From Cardinalis cardinalis (lineage: Eukaryota > Chordata > Aves > Passeriformes > Cardinalidae), in the NCBI GenBank assembly GCA_014549065.1, contig JACDOX010000114.1:248001-312000 (forward strand): DNA of 64,000 bases, written 5' to 3'. Below the pieces are notes generated by a model that saw only the letters and a list, made by a program, of their open reading frames with translations, had not been told where the DNA came from and made no database searches. The translations under genes and the position numbers were made by a program. Within the stretch, counting starts at the first letter, position 1; the number at the start of each line of letters is the position of its first letter. Positions 49,391-61,928 of this stretch are shown here, in pieces.

Positions 49391-52300
49391 TAGCATGGCT
49401 AAAGGAGCTGTGGGCTACTGATTACTTTGTTTGGAAAACCTTATGACCATTATTACTATACAAAAGTGCTTCCTTTAGTTTAGGAGAACAGGAGCTGTAG
49501 AAACAGAACTATTCCATGAATCATAAACATAATTAAGGTGTTTTGCAACCGATTTGGATCCCTAAATACGCAAAGTNCACAATGCCCTTGTTGGCTTTGT
49601 ATGGTCATTTAAAACCACCCCATGCTGAGACCCAAATAACATGGTAAAGGAAATTTGATGAGACAAACTGTTTACTGAGCCTTCAGTAAGTGTAGGTAGT
49701 GACTAATAGTGTTGATTAAAGCTGGCTCACTCTCCTTGGGCTGTAGCAGAAATGCCTTTAAAAGCCTGATTAGAAGCATTTGGATTTCACCTCTAGGGAA
49801 ACTACTGGAAGATTAAAAAATCTAAGGGACACATGGGGTTTGTGTTTTGTTGTGGAATAAGCAAAACCATTTGTGTCTAATATATTGTGCTTGTCTGCAC
49901 TTGAGAGATCACATTTATAGCTGTCAAAGGATCCACCAGTACCAAATCCTTCCTTGAAACTGAAGAAACTGAAATCCTCTTCAGATTAGGCTACTTATTT
50001 ATTATCTCTGGAATTATTTGAACTACTACTTTTATATGTATTAAATCTCTGGTATTAATGTAGCTCTTGACTGAAAAATTTTATGAAGTGCTTTGGAAGA
50101 TTATTTAGCTGAATAGGAGAATGGAACTGAGAATCAGGACAATTTGCTCCTCTATTCATCCCTCTGTGTGCTTTGTGTGTTATTTTATCATGTTATCTAT
50201 ATGTACCTATGTTTACCCAGTGCAGACTGGGCATAACATATTTCAGGGATTTGGTGAGAANAATTTATGCTGAACATTCCTTTCAAATGAAGGGCTATTC
50301 AAAATAACTGCAACCAATTTTATCAAGCAGCTTTCATTGGCTGTAATGTGGCTGCTTGGATTCATAACTCCCCCCATAAGGAATTTGAAGCACTCTTGGG
50401 ATGGGTTTCTGCTGTATTGTCATTACTGCTCTATGGTATGCTTTGCAAAGTCTGAAAAATATCTGCAATTGATCATCTGAGAGATGGTTGTTTGTGAAAA
50501 GGTGCTTAAGTATGACATCCAGATTATATTAATTTTTCCATCAGTGTCAAAAATGCAGGATGAAGAGTTTTAAAGCATTGATCTATTGTTAAGTTTACCA
50601 AGCCTATGAAAAAATCTCAGCAAATCTTTTCTCTTCTAACTCCAGTAATGTCTATCAGATTTGGTTCCAAGGCCTTTAGTCGTAGAAGTAGGGGTTTATT
50701 TTATCCTTAGCAAGTAAACATTGAAATCTAGATGGAAGAGCATGGACTGCAGGAGAGAGGTGTCCAGAGGAGGCCCTGGACAGCAAAACTCTTGGCTGCA
50801 AAGTCTGCAACATCCTTAGAAAAAATCCTTCTGTTAGGGAGACTAGGGAATTTATCATAACTCCTCAGGTTTCACTGCAGTATCACATCCAGTTTGCATT
50901 GCAGGTGTTGGTAACAAGGAGACAGCAACATGCTGATAGAAAAATGATCTCTTATTACCACAGTCCTGTGCTGACAAATCTCCTTGAATAAGATTTCTGT
51001 TTGGTTTTGAGACACTGCTAAGATCATGATGCATGAGGGCTTATCTCCACTCTNATATCTGGGAACATTGCTGGCTTATGCTTTGTTGGTAACTGTGTGC
51101 TAGTGTTTTGTTACCAGCAAGCAGCATGAAAGGAAATGAAAATTGAAAGATGCATGTCATACTGATATTTTATTCAGACCTAGCTAAAGACTGTTGCAAG
51201 CTACATCTCAAAATCCTAAATTACGTAAAGAACTCACAACCTCATGTGATGCTCTGCTCTTTTCTGTGGCCTCATACCCTTTCTAATAAAGCTAATGCCA
51301 AAATGTCCATTTGCATCATTGGTGGAGGGGAAAATTTTGTTTTTATTTGCACTGATACTATAAAAGAAAGGAAGTTTGGGGGAGATCAAACATGTCCATA
51401 GCACAGAAGTTTTACTGTAACAATTCCATCACTTACTCTGAAAGTGGTGCACACCGTGCAGGAGTGGGTCTTAAAGAAGGACCTTTGTTTTTAGTCTTGG
51501 AAGAAATGATAGAAACAGACTCGGCAATTTTTACTTTTAAACAAGTACAGTTTCTAGGAGGGGGAACCAAGGGAACCTTGACATGCCACTCAGAGGAGGG
51601 AACTATTTTTCTCAGTGCATAAACCAGCCTTGCAGTTCTGCAAAGAGCAGTCACTTTTCAGGAGAATACTTGACTAACTTTAGTGCATACCATGCTATTC
51701 TTTTAGCTCAGTGAAGGGTTGAAGAGATTTTCTGGACACCTTAATAAGACTCAGTTCAATGATGTAAGACATTTGCTGAAAGGTACATCAATTCCAGTCC
51801 ACTTTAGTAGATATAGGCTGAGGACTTAACATAAGTAAAGCAACAGTTCAAAAAATGTAAAAAGGGAGTATATATTGACATGGGCATATGAAGTGTGTGC
51901 TTTATAATGTCATTTTATATTGTCTTATGTATGGACNTCTGATAAAGAGTGGAGTGCCTGGGGACATGCTTCAGGCCAAGTTGAGACACAGAAAGCCACT
52001 CTTGCACCCAGGAAAACACTTTCTTTAGATTAATTTTTGTTCCTGAGATGTCTGACTAAACATACATAATTTTTCATTAGATGAAAAATTATATTAACCT
52101 GCTGTTCACTCTCTCTCTCCTATGTACTGAAGTTCAGTGATAATGCTTTATTCTTTTCTCATATTAAAAAGCTTCAAGTATGGTGTCATAACAGACATAT
52201 TCCTAAAATTCTTTTCCTGATAAAGCACTGCTCTTCTTANTTTCATACAGTTCAGTGAACAACTGGAGAAAGGACAAGAACTGAGCAATTTTTCTTAGGA

Positions 52301-54585
52301 AGAGAGATGCCTGTGAAGCTATGTTTTTGCTAAAACGCTAGAAGAGTCTGTGTAAAGATTTGAGAGTTCCCCTTCAGCCAGGAAAAACATTTTTTAGACA
52401 TACCCTTCATGCCATGAGTATAGCTTGTCAGTCACTCTTGGTTGGATGATGGTGATGGAGACTATTTTTCTCAAAGCCAGATGCTTATTTGATCTTTGTT
52501 ACAAAGAGCTCTCCTGTAATTGTTAAACAGAGATGACAAGACTTGATCCTCTGAAAGATGAGGTGCCAGAGAAGGCTCTCTGTGGGGGAGAAAACACCAA
52601 CAGCTTTCAGGAACCAAAAGCCTCTGACCCAGCCAGACTTCTTTTGGAGGAAAAGGTCTCTCCTNGAGTGTTTTGGAGAGATCTGTGTCCTCTGCCTGCC
52701 AGAACACAGAAAAAAAAATTTAGCAAAGCTAAAATTCAAGCCATTCTTTTTCAGTTTTTCAGAGACTGCGAAAGCTTTGATTAGAATTTGGAAAATACTT
52801 CAGTTTTGTTTCTGTTACACCAAGAAAAATTTATCCTGGGGCTGTGATAGCTGGTGAAAAATGCTTCATGCAGAAAGATGGTGGAGGATATTAAGGGTAT
52901 CTCTCTTCTTCCTCCTATGTATGTAAACTAGCAGGATGCTAAAACCTTTACAGTTGTTACTGCAACACAATGAAAGAAGAAAAAGCTTTCCCAGGAGATA
53001 CTAGTAACCCTGATGTGGGTAAAAATTTGAAATTGAAAGTTGGAAGTATCCCTGTAAAACAATCAAAACTTCAGCAGATGAAGAAAGTTTAAGGCAAAAA
53101 AGCTGAAGGCACTGTCAAAGCAGCAGTCACAATTGAAGGGTGGTATCTGTAAAGTGATCTGCTCTCCGGCACCAAAAGAAGAGAAACTTTACCAGTCACT
53201 TCANTAGCAATGACATTGGCTCCCAGGTGTGATCACTGCACCCTGTGCTTGTCACTGGTCTCTGCAATTCACCTCAGCTGATCTGCTGCTGACTTTTGTG
53301 CTTNACTGACATTTTTCATACAAACCTTGGTTTTACAAAATAGATCGCTTTTCTTGCAAGATCTCTTTTNCAAAAATGACTGTAACCTTCCCTGTTAACT
53401 AAATTTTCTCTCTAGACAGTGATGAAATAGTCATAGTTGTTGTGATTTTTTTTTGTAATTGTCAATGGAATTCTGAAACTCCTTCCACTTCATTTCATCT
53501 GGACATTACCTGTAAACCTCCACAATACCTCTTGTATATTATGATTAAGTGGTGAGTCCAGTTATTCCTGCTCAAGAGAAATAAATTTAGGGGTCACATT
53601 GAACTTATGTTTCAAATCTTCTTGGGAATCATGTATGACATTGGTTGCTTTACTAAAGTATGGCCAGGATTTCAGGGGAAAAACATCTGCAGAGACAGCC
53701 TACATNTATATATNTATATATCTGGATGGACATTTGTCTCATTTTTTTAATTAAAGCTGCAGAAGACCTAAGTGCTCTTAGTTTTAGCTACCTGTCATTC
53801 CAGATAAGAATAACCACCTAGAAATATGGTATAATCAAGCAACTTAAATTAAGAGTCAATCCATTAAAATCAATTATTATATTCAATAATAAAGATTTCA
53901 GTGTCCTATCAATTATCCTCCAAGGTCTCAACAAAATAATATATAAAGCTCTTTCTGCTTCCTTGCAGTATGTCCTNCNTGTGTATGTATTTAAATGAAT
54001 AACNCAAGTACTGTATTCTGAATTAATATANGTAAATAATGTCACTTGAATGCATATTTAACGCCAAATAAGCGATTGTTTCTCAAAATCAGCCCATTGC
54101 ACTGATTTTTATTGCAATGACTAATAGATAAGTAATCCNTTTAATAGGATGCATAACACTAATGAAACTACTGTGGAAGTGTTTTTCCCTTGTGTTGGTA
54201 TAACATCTTGCACAACTGAGNATTTCATAGGTGTTAAATTCATTCAGTTAGCAAATATGTGGAATAAAAGTGTTTTGAATCAACTTAATGTAAATTTGAT
54301 ATAACTGCCCATTGTTGCAGCCTTTAGGAGATCTCANGGTAACTTACTATTACCAATACAAATCAGCAATGATGACTTTTTGAAAATTATGCTTAAATCT
54401 GTGCTGTTAAAGCTGTTGTGAAAATTCAATGTGAATTTTCAAAGTTCTGTACTTTGTAACACTCTAGNACTCTCACTAGTGTTAAACCAGCGTTTTTTAA
54501 AAACAAACATTTGATCTTAGAGAATAAACCTTAAAAAATTCTGGCTGTTTCAAAGTTAACTATTCCTAATCCTGTACTCCTGTAC

Positions 54586-54588
<3 letters not shown>
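49391..54588. other. Unique AT-rich non-coding sequence
   Basis: No gene or repeat recognised. Open frames at 51392-51622 and 52533-52784 (with overlapping shadows in other frames) have no domain. Short TA-rich runs occur at 53704-53722. Ambiguous bases are frequent at 53940-54230. Confidence 0.55.
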
Positions 54589-54627
<39 letters not shown>

Positions 54628-54636
54628 TATATATAA
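54589..54636 (+). repeat. (TA)n microsatellite
   Basis: Alternating TA from 54589 to 54620, one phase slip, then further AT alternation to about 54636. Sixteen uninterrupted TA units at the start make this a good candidate for length polymorphism. Confidence 0.95.
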
Positions 54637-54844
54637 TGGAAGACTAGAGATACGATCAAATTAAATAAACTGAAAAGAATTTCTGTATGTATAGATTGCA
54701 TCTATATACACTGTTTTATTTTCACTTAATTTCTGGAGGAAAAATTACAGGGAAAAGCTGTTGCAAATTCCACCCAAGTGATAGGACCTGTGCAGAAAAC
54801 AAACTGCTTAAGTGAGTTCTGTGATTTAAAGGAAGAAAGAATAA

Positions 54845-54891
54845 GCAAAAAANCCCCAAAAAACCAACCAACCAAACAAAAACCCCAAAAC
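54845..54891 (+). repeat. A/C-rich low-complexity tract
   Basis: AAAACCCC and CCAACCAACCAA-type units with no G or T except at the edges. No attached retrotransposon body is visible. Confidence 0.75.
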
Positions 54892-56237
54892 ACTACTGTA
54901 GCCAGATATCTTTCTTAGTTTTACTTTGAAAACTTTTTTCACTTCACGTGAAAGTGAATTTTCTAGAACATTAACAATTACCTAATATGCATATATGGGG
55001 CAAGATGACACTTATGAACTTCTTCGGGTGGCCCTGAATATATGCCCTATATTACCTCAAGGGGCAAAGCTGCACCATCATCTTAATTGACATGTAAGTT
55101 CACAGCATGTGTAGAGCTCTTCTGGTGATCATGTTGTGCAGAGCCATTTGAAGGTTGGTGTCCCTTCTCAGGGAATGTCTCATGACACTCAGGTAATTGA
55201 TACCAGAAGCGTGTAGAGGGGACAAAGGAAGATAATAACACATGCATGTTACTTGAAAAGAGCAGGTCTGCTCATAAAGGGAAATTCTGTGGGGAAAAAA
55301 ACTTGACTAGATTTCAACAATCTCAGAATGTTCTGTGAGCACACAGTGCTATAGAGACACAACATGTGTTCANGTGCATGTGTTCAGCCACTGAGTACAC
55401 ATGCACAAAATGGAGCACAGTTACTNCTGCTGCTTTAATAATGTTTCAATGTAGGAGAAGTTATAACCATATGACCTCTACTATAAGGTAGTCAGTGAAA
55501 TGCACTGTGTGTCATCAGATTCTGAAAACCAAACTTTCTTATTTTGTGGGATGTACAGCAAATATCTGTGCAATTTAGACATTTTAAAGCGCCAACTGCT
55601 GACTGGAAGCTTTAAATTTTCATANAGTGTTACTATAAACAAAATACAATATTAAGTAACAGATATATTCTGCCCTGATTTATGTTCTGTGCAGCCTTGC
55701 TGCAGTTAAAATGCCCAACTCATTTCTGGTGTCATTCCAATAGAGATAGAATGCTAATGCCAGTGTAGATACACTAGGGATGAAGCAAGATTACATNAAA
55801 TGCATAAGATTACTGAAACAAATACTCAGTTATGCATTACATAATAATTTCAAAAAAATCAAATCAAGACTTGATTCTGCAGTTTTTCTTCCTACAANAG
55901 CAGTCAAAGATATCTATCAGGTGAATGAGGGCAGTAGTTTGGACCCCGATGTTAGGAAAAATTATAGATTTGTGTTGTGCCCCAGATTCAGAAATGTTAT
56001 AGCAGTCTATACTTGACAGAGGAGTGAAAAAAAATTACATGGTCCTACTGGCTCTAAGAAGACTAAGATTTGACTCTGAAGATATTATTAAATAATAATC
56101 ATATGGGTCTTGCATGCCTNTATCTTCAGAATATTTACTTAAAAAAAGAAGACAAATTGCTATTGGCAACTTAAAAGAGCAAGGATGCCCTTCTAGATTC
56201 ACGAGCCACATTATGTGGACTTCATAAGTTCGTGTTT
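54892..56237. other. Unique AT-rich non-coding sequence
   Basis: No gene or repeat recognised. A 78-codon open frame at 55780-56016 includes two ambiguous codons and has no domain. Confidence 0.55.
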
Positions 56238-56705
56238 AGAATCATAGAATAGCTTGGCTTGGAAGGTACCACCAAAGGACATCTAGTACAACCCCCCTGC
56301 AATAAGCAGGGGCAAGTTCAACTAAAATAGGCTGCTCAGAGCTCTGTCCAAATTGTCCTTGGATGTTTCCAGGGATGAGACATCTGCCATCTCTCTGGGA
56401 AACCTATGCCAATGTTTTAACACCCTCATTGTGAAAATTTTCTTTCCTATATCTAATTTGAATCTATACTCCTTTCATATGAAACCATTGACCTCCATCC
56501 TNTTGCAACAGGCCCTGCTAAAAAAATGTATGCCCATCTTACTTGTAAGCTCTCTTTAAGTACTGGAAGATGCTCTGAAGTCTTTCTGGAGCCTTCCCTT
56601 CTCCAGACTGCACAAGCTCAACACTCTCATCATGTCTTCACTGGAGAGGCGCTCCAGCCTTTGGATGATCTCTGTGATTTCTGTAGATTCTGCTGCATAG
56701 CCCTT
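56238..56705 (-). mobile_element. CR1 LINE, 5'-truncated, older copy
   Basis: The plus strand opens AGAATCATAGAATAGCTTGG and continues with GGACATCTAGTACAACCCC, TGCAATAAGCAGGGGCAAG, TGTCCTTGGATGTTTCCAGG, TTCCTATATCTAATTTGAA, GGAGCCTTCCCTTCTCCAG and GCGCTCCAGCCTTTGGATGA near 56649-56668. This order is the reverse complement of the CR1 3' untranslated region and the end of its coding region. Open frames at 56353-56747 and 56556-56954 fall mainly inside it and are not genes. Divergence is higher than in the copy at 31769-32090. Confidence 0.92.
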
Positions 56706-57569
56706 TCTGCTGAGGAGTTTAGTCTGTTTAGATTCAGAGCCTGTTAGCAGCTNTACAACCCAGTTCATTCTCTTTGTTTTCTTACAGCGAGATATTAAAC
56801 AAACCATTGACACAGTATGCAATCCAGCATGTTGCAGTAATTCCAAACCAGGAAAATCCTTTCTTGTAGTGTGACAACTTTCCTCATTTTGGTGTCTGGC
56901 TGTAAATGAAACCAACCAGATGGTCCTCACTGATCTGTATTGTGTATGAGACATCTCAGTGCTTTTATGTCAGGGCACAAATTTGTTTCATCTAACATTG
57001 GAGAAAAGCAGCTCTTTTGTGTGTTTATTTGATGTTTGTGGTTCAGATGGCTGGCAGCATGCACAGTCCAAGAATGGCAGTCCTCCAGATTAAATATGAT
57101 NCTCGGGATGACTACTAGAGGGAACTGAGATGAACTGAGGATGAAACATGAAAGTTGTGTTGTGATATTTTGTTAAAATGTTATTTTCACCCAGAGCCTT
57201 GCCAGAGTTAGGAAAGAAAATAAATGATGTGTCAACTGTTTGTCAAGATTTCAAGCTAGGAAAAGACTGCAAACTGGAAAAGGCTGTATGCTTTGTGACC
57301 AAGTGTTCTCCAGCATGGCCATTCCTGGCCAAAATAAAGTGGACTTGAAAGACTTTCAAAGGAGTGTTGAGCAGATTTGCTTTGTCAAACAAATTACNCA
57401 TTAAGACCTCTAAAGCATCCATATAGGTCAAGTAACTTTTAATTAAGGCGCATAAGACACATTGTCAAAAGAATTAAGCTTATATTTTGGAAATACATAA
57501 CCAAANAAATAGTTAAGATTAATACAATTTTTTAACCACAGGTTTCCAGGTACATAAAAGAAGTTGGTC
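56706..57569. other. Unique non-coding sequence
   Basis: Nothing recognised beyond the possible tail of the preceding CR1. No supported gene. Confidence 0.55.
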
Positions 57570-57640
57570 GCCATTATTCCTATTTTACAAATGAGGACAC
57601 TGAGTTATCGGAAAGTATTGTTCTTCCCAACAGCCTATTT
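57570..57640 (-). repeat. MIR SINE core fragment, reverse orientation
   Basis: The plus strand CCATTATTCCTATTTTACAA followed by ATGAGGACACTGAG and a TATCGGAAAG segment is a close match to the reverse complement of the MIR core (the 'CTCAGTTTCCTCATCTGTAAAATGGG' part). This is the best MIR match in the window and marks a very old insertion. Matched from memory of the consensus. Confidence 0.6.
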
Positions 57641-57843
57641 GGAATACAACATAAGTCATTAAATTTATATGATTTGGTTTAACAATATGATTTATATTAT
57701 GATCAGAAAACAGAGCTTTCCTTCTATAGTTAGCAATAGATATTTTAAAAATAATGTTTCTTTAAGTGACTTGGAACACTTGGAACAGCCTCATCGCAAA
57801 CTCAACTAATTCTAACAAAGTCAGCTACTGGTCAGAACATCTA

Positions 57844-57925
57844 TCATAGAATATCATGAGCTGGAAGGAAACCACAAGACCATCCAACTCCTGGCCTNGC
57901 ACAGGAACACCCCAATAACCACAAA
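57844..57925 (-). mobile_element. CR1 LINE 3' tip, very short
   Basis: The plus strand TCATAGAATATCATGAGCTG, GGAAGGAAACCACAAGACCA, TCCAACTCCTGGCC, GCACAGGAACACCCCAATAA reproduces the reverse complement of the 3' end of a CR1 subfamily with the characteristic 'AACTCCTGGCC-T-GCACAGGA' block. It is truncated after about 80 bases. It lies 1.1 kb from the CR1 at 56238-56705 but is an independent insertion, because both carry their own 3' end. Confidence 0.88.
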
Positions 57926-60900
57926 AAGTCACAAGTGTAACTGTTTGCATTGTTCATCTGTAATTACTGTAAATTCTGACAGTAAAAANCACATGCAGTT
58001 CACTGAATCACACAGACTTCCTGTGGTAGATCTCTTCACAGTAAGATGAACTGGCTTGTCTTGGTNGACAAGAAGAAAAGAGAAAGATTCAGCTTTAAAC
58101 TGATTTTTGAAACCAATAGGTGTTTTTCCTCCTACCCATTTCATATTTGGAGTATGGCTAACTGACTGCAAATGGCACTTGAGAAAGTGTGTGTGAAACT
58201 CGTGCTCATGTCCCTCAGCAAGAAGAACCGAAAGCAGAAAGGCTTTGTGTGGGCCAGGCTGGGGAAATGAAGGTGAGAGANGAGCCCAAGCAGAACAGAA
58301 AACTCCCAAAACCTCTCATGTCATGAACTTTCTACCCCACGCTTGTTTAAATGAATAAATGAAACAAATTCCTANGTCTTCATTAGGAATCCAACTGATG
58401 TATTTTTCCTTCTAAGATGATGCCTTCTTTAGTGGCATCTTTNTTGCATATTTGAGTCTAGATTTCTGCCTTTTCTGTTCAAAAAAGACTATTGTCCTGT
58501 TGGCCAGCTGTTCCTTCAGTAAGCAAATGTTCTAGAAAGAATTAACAGAAAACAACTTCTGATTTTTTCAATATTTTCCCACACAACCTGAGTTTCTTTT
58601 TTTCTGCTGCATTTGTCACAAATATCAGTTAATGGCTGNACATTTAATCACTTTACTGTGTCATTTATGTATGAAAGTGGAATTTGCTACTTAATTCCCT
58701 GTTTATTGTAGAGATACTTGAGAAGATTCAGGGCAAATAGCTTATTTCATGTTCAGCATAGAGTTCTTCCAATTCTGACCTGGATCCTCATAAGGAAGAA
58801 AGGACCTTTATTCCTTTCTTANTAGTCTATCAAAATGACAGATTTTTCATGTGTTTGCTGGCATACAAAGTTCACAGGTGTTTTCAAGTTCCAGCCAGTG
58901 AATTGTCAAGCCTAACTGAGGAAGCAGACAAAGGGGATGGATGTCATTTTTCTAACAATTCAAATTCTTTTTGCCTAGCCTTGAGTGACCTTCAGCTGTC
59001 TAGCCAGTGTGATCCTGAGATAGAGTGAGGCTGTGCCTCCTGCTGCACTACATCAGCTGGAGATCCATGCAGTAGCGTGGTTTTACTTCAATGCATCAGC
59101 AAGAGTAAAGACTGTGCCAGGATTCTGGTATGAATGTCAGGGTAATAAGGGAGTTACATTGGGGAAATTTTCTCTTTCCACTGCCTAGAGACTTTAGGGG
59201 CCTTACTGTGNTTTAGGGTTAATGCCAATGTTAGGAACAAGCCCCACAGTCCATAGAGAGGAGGAAGATTGTGAACTATGAACTATTCATGACTACAGTC
59301 TGTGCAAGGGTATTTCTGAAAAATGGTACTTTTTGTTTTGCACTCCACAATGGGAAGGTGAGAAAAATCTCAATGATTTTAATTTCTAGGGGAAATGCTA
59401 TAAATGACACATAAAAGTTTAGATCCTTTAATAAAGGGCAAAAATGAAGTTATGAGAATGTCTTGCAGGAGAGTGGAAGACATTTTTACAGGAGGGATGG
59501 AGAGATTTTCACCTAATAAAAGAAATCCCTTTTAGTTTTCACACTCCCNGAGCGTTCTCCAAATTTGCATTGGCATTTCTTTCACAGGCACTAATGTGCC
59601 AGTTGAGAGAATATTCTTGGTAATGAATGACATTGAACTGATGACAAAGCAGAAAGTGAGTACTGAAAGGGAAGAAAATAAAAAGGCTAGTACAGTTGTT
59701 AAGATGAAACACCTGCTGTGAGTGCCATGAAAGGCTCCTGGGGAGCAGGCAGCTTCTGAACAAATAATTTCTGAGGAAAGATAAAATATCCTTGTCTGCT
59801 GACAAGGCCGCCTTTCCTTCCTCTCCTCAGTCTCTTTCTTATGGATTACTGTTTTCATGTCCATGTTTTTTTGGCACATTATTAACAGCTTGAAATACCG
59901 AGGTTGCACAGAAATGGGTTTTGTTTCAGACTGCTACCTAACTAGTATTTCTTATTTTTTGTGTCTCATTGGTTTTCTAGTAAACATATTCTGTCCGAAC
60001 ACATCATATAAAATTCTAGCAAGTCATTTTGTAAATCTCTAAGATATGTTAAGAGTCTAACTACAGTTTCAAGACATTATCCCAAAGCCATTGCTGCACT
60101 GTTTCACTAGTATCACAAAACATCTTTTCTTAGAAAGGAAAAAAGCTGAAGCTTGTCTTTAGCAATCCATTGTATCTCAGCTTATAACTTCCCCCTTTTA
60201 TAAGAAATAGGATTCTTTCCTTTTCAAACGCAAAGAAATTTTGACAAAAGACATCCTCTGAAACCTGTCCCCACAAAACTTATCCTTGGCTGGCACTTTA
60301 AACCCAGATGCTACTGGCATAACTTTTCTTAAGTGGGTGTGATGACACCAGCCTAACAGATGGGCCTATGGAGAACAACCGTGTACCTCAATATTGAGTA
60401 TTTCAGGTACAGAGTTCCACCAAGGAGGGTTTGGACTGCAGTCTGCTCAGAAAAACATTGGCAAAGATCAAGAAGACATGCAATCTCTGGTTATCAGCAG
60501 AGTTATTTGGCTTCTGGTATAATGTAAAGCATGCTTTGGCTCTCACCACTGATAACAAGAATTTTGCTTACAAATGAAAGAGTGAGAAGGAACACTTTGA
60601 NTGCTCTGTTGTTGATTTGAAGATCATGCCCATGGAACTTGGCCTAAGGGCCACTGGAGGTTTACTGGAGTGACTTCCCATTGCTTTGAGCCATTGTTTT
60701 TCCCAAAGAATTGAACTCTGTCAGGATCTCAGAACACTTTACCTAAGAGTGCTGCTCTCTCTTCAGTAAGTTCACCAGCCAGACTGAATGACTTTTTAGT
60801 CATAACCAGGGCAAGAGTAGATATCATCTAGGCAGAATATGTGGTAACTTTCTGACTTGATTTATTTTGCCTGGTATATTTAAGTACTGTGGGAAATATT

Positions 60901-61033
60901 TTATTAGTAATAATGACATGTAGATTTATATTTTCAAAACAACATGAAAGAGAGTCATTGTGATTGTTCCATGGAGCTAGCAATAAGAAATGCTGCTTTA
61001 ATATGGTAACAAAGACCTTATGCTGTAACAACA
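57926..61033. other. Unique AT-rich non-coding sequence
   Basis: No gene or repeat recognised. Minus-strand open frames at 57929-58309 (126 codons, three ambiguous) and 59532-59909 (125 codons) have no domain and no supporting context. Confidence 0.55.
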
Positions 61034-61928
61034 GGTGTCTCCCTCAGGGGTCTGTGTTAGGACCAGTGCTGTTTAATATCTACTTCAGTGACATAGGCAG
61101 CGAGATTGCACCATCAGAAAACTTGCAGAGAAAACCAAGCTGAGGGGTGATGGACCTATCTGAGGAACAGGATGTCATCCCAAAGGACCCTGACAAGGAT
61201 TGGTCCCATGAGGTTCAACAATGCCAAAAGCAAAATCCTGTGCCTGTGTCAGGTGCCAATTCATGCTGAGAGAAGATGTATGGAGAAAGACTTGGAGATA
61301 CTGGCGGATTAAATACTGGCTATGAAATGACAATGGGTGCTTGCACAGCCATGTCCTGGGCTGCATCAAAAGAAAAGGGAGGGGATTCTGCCCTTCTCTG
61401 CTTTGGTGAGACCCCACCTGCAGTGCTGCATTCAGTTNTGGGATCCTCTCAGTACAAGAAACATGTGGACCTTTTGGAGTAGGTCCAGACAAAGGCCATG
61501 AAGATGATTTGAGGGCTGAAGCCCTTCTCCTATGAAGACAGGCTGAGGGAGCTGGGTTTGCTCAGCCTGGACAAGAGAAGGCTCCAGAGAGACCTTATTG
61601 TGGCTGTTCAGTACTTAGAGGAGTCTTCTAAGAAAGATGGGGACAGGCTTTTCACTACAGCCTGTTGCAGTAGGACAAGGGGTAATGATTTTAAACTAAA
61701 AGAGGGTAGATTCAAATTAGATATAAGGAAGATAGGAACACTTTACAACAAAGATGGTGAAATATTGACACAAGTTTCCCAGAGATGTAGTAGACGCCCC
61801 ATCCCTGGAAATATTCTGGGCTCTGAGCAACCTGTTCTAGTTGAAGATGTATCTGATCATTGCAGGGGGGTTGGACAAGGTGACATTTAGAGGTTCCTTT
61901 CAACCCAAAGAATTCTATGATGCTATGA
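61034..61928 (+). mobile_element. CR1 LINE, longest copy, with decayed reverse-transcriptase C-terminus
   Basis: Sense-orientation CR1 of about 895 bases. At 61042 onward, one frame reads PQGSVLGPVLFNI, the conserved reverse-transcriptase fingers/palm motif of CR1 ORF2, and stops at a TGA soon after. The next region should encode the catalytic F-A-D-D motif, but near 61109-61140 the reading is frameshifted and gives L-A-E-K, so the aspartate pair is lost. Later blocks match the C-terminal coding part: CTGGGCTGCATCAAAAGA at 61357-61374, GGTGAGACCCCACCTGCAG and CCTATGAAGACAGGCTGAGG at 61530-61549. The 3' untranslated part follows (GACAAGGGGTAATG, TTAGATATAAGGAAGA, TTCCTTTCAACCCAAAG). The element ends in ATTCTATGATGCTATGA, the canonical CR1 terminal repeat. 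It is 5'-truncated, as most CR1 copies are, and cannot encode an active enzyme. Open frames at 61276-61482 and 61558-61890 are its remnants. Confidence 0.95.

Noticed and set aside
52533..52857. Overlapping open frames whose end (a KFSKAKIQAILFQFF-type string) faintly recalls a mariner transposase motif.
   Set aside because: Only a few residues match, the expected catalytic aspartates and downstream motif are absent, the frame stops at once, and no terminal inverted repeats are visible. Coincidence is likelier.
55021..55075. A TTACCTCAAGGGGCA string that can be read as the LPQG motif of a retroviral reverse transcriptase.
   Set aside because: Residues on both sides do not fit the family, a stop follows within about ten codons, and there is no LTR or other retroviral sequence nearby.
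58081..58309. Minus-strand frame with a protein-like string without repeats (part of 57929-58309).
   Set aside because: No recognisable family, three ambiguous codons, and no splice or start context; cannot be distinguished from chance.
61276..61890. Two plus-strand open frames of 68 and 110 codons that look protein-like.
   Set aside because: They are remnants of the CR1 reverse-transcriptase C-terminus and its 3' untranslated region, not host genes.
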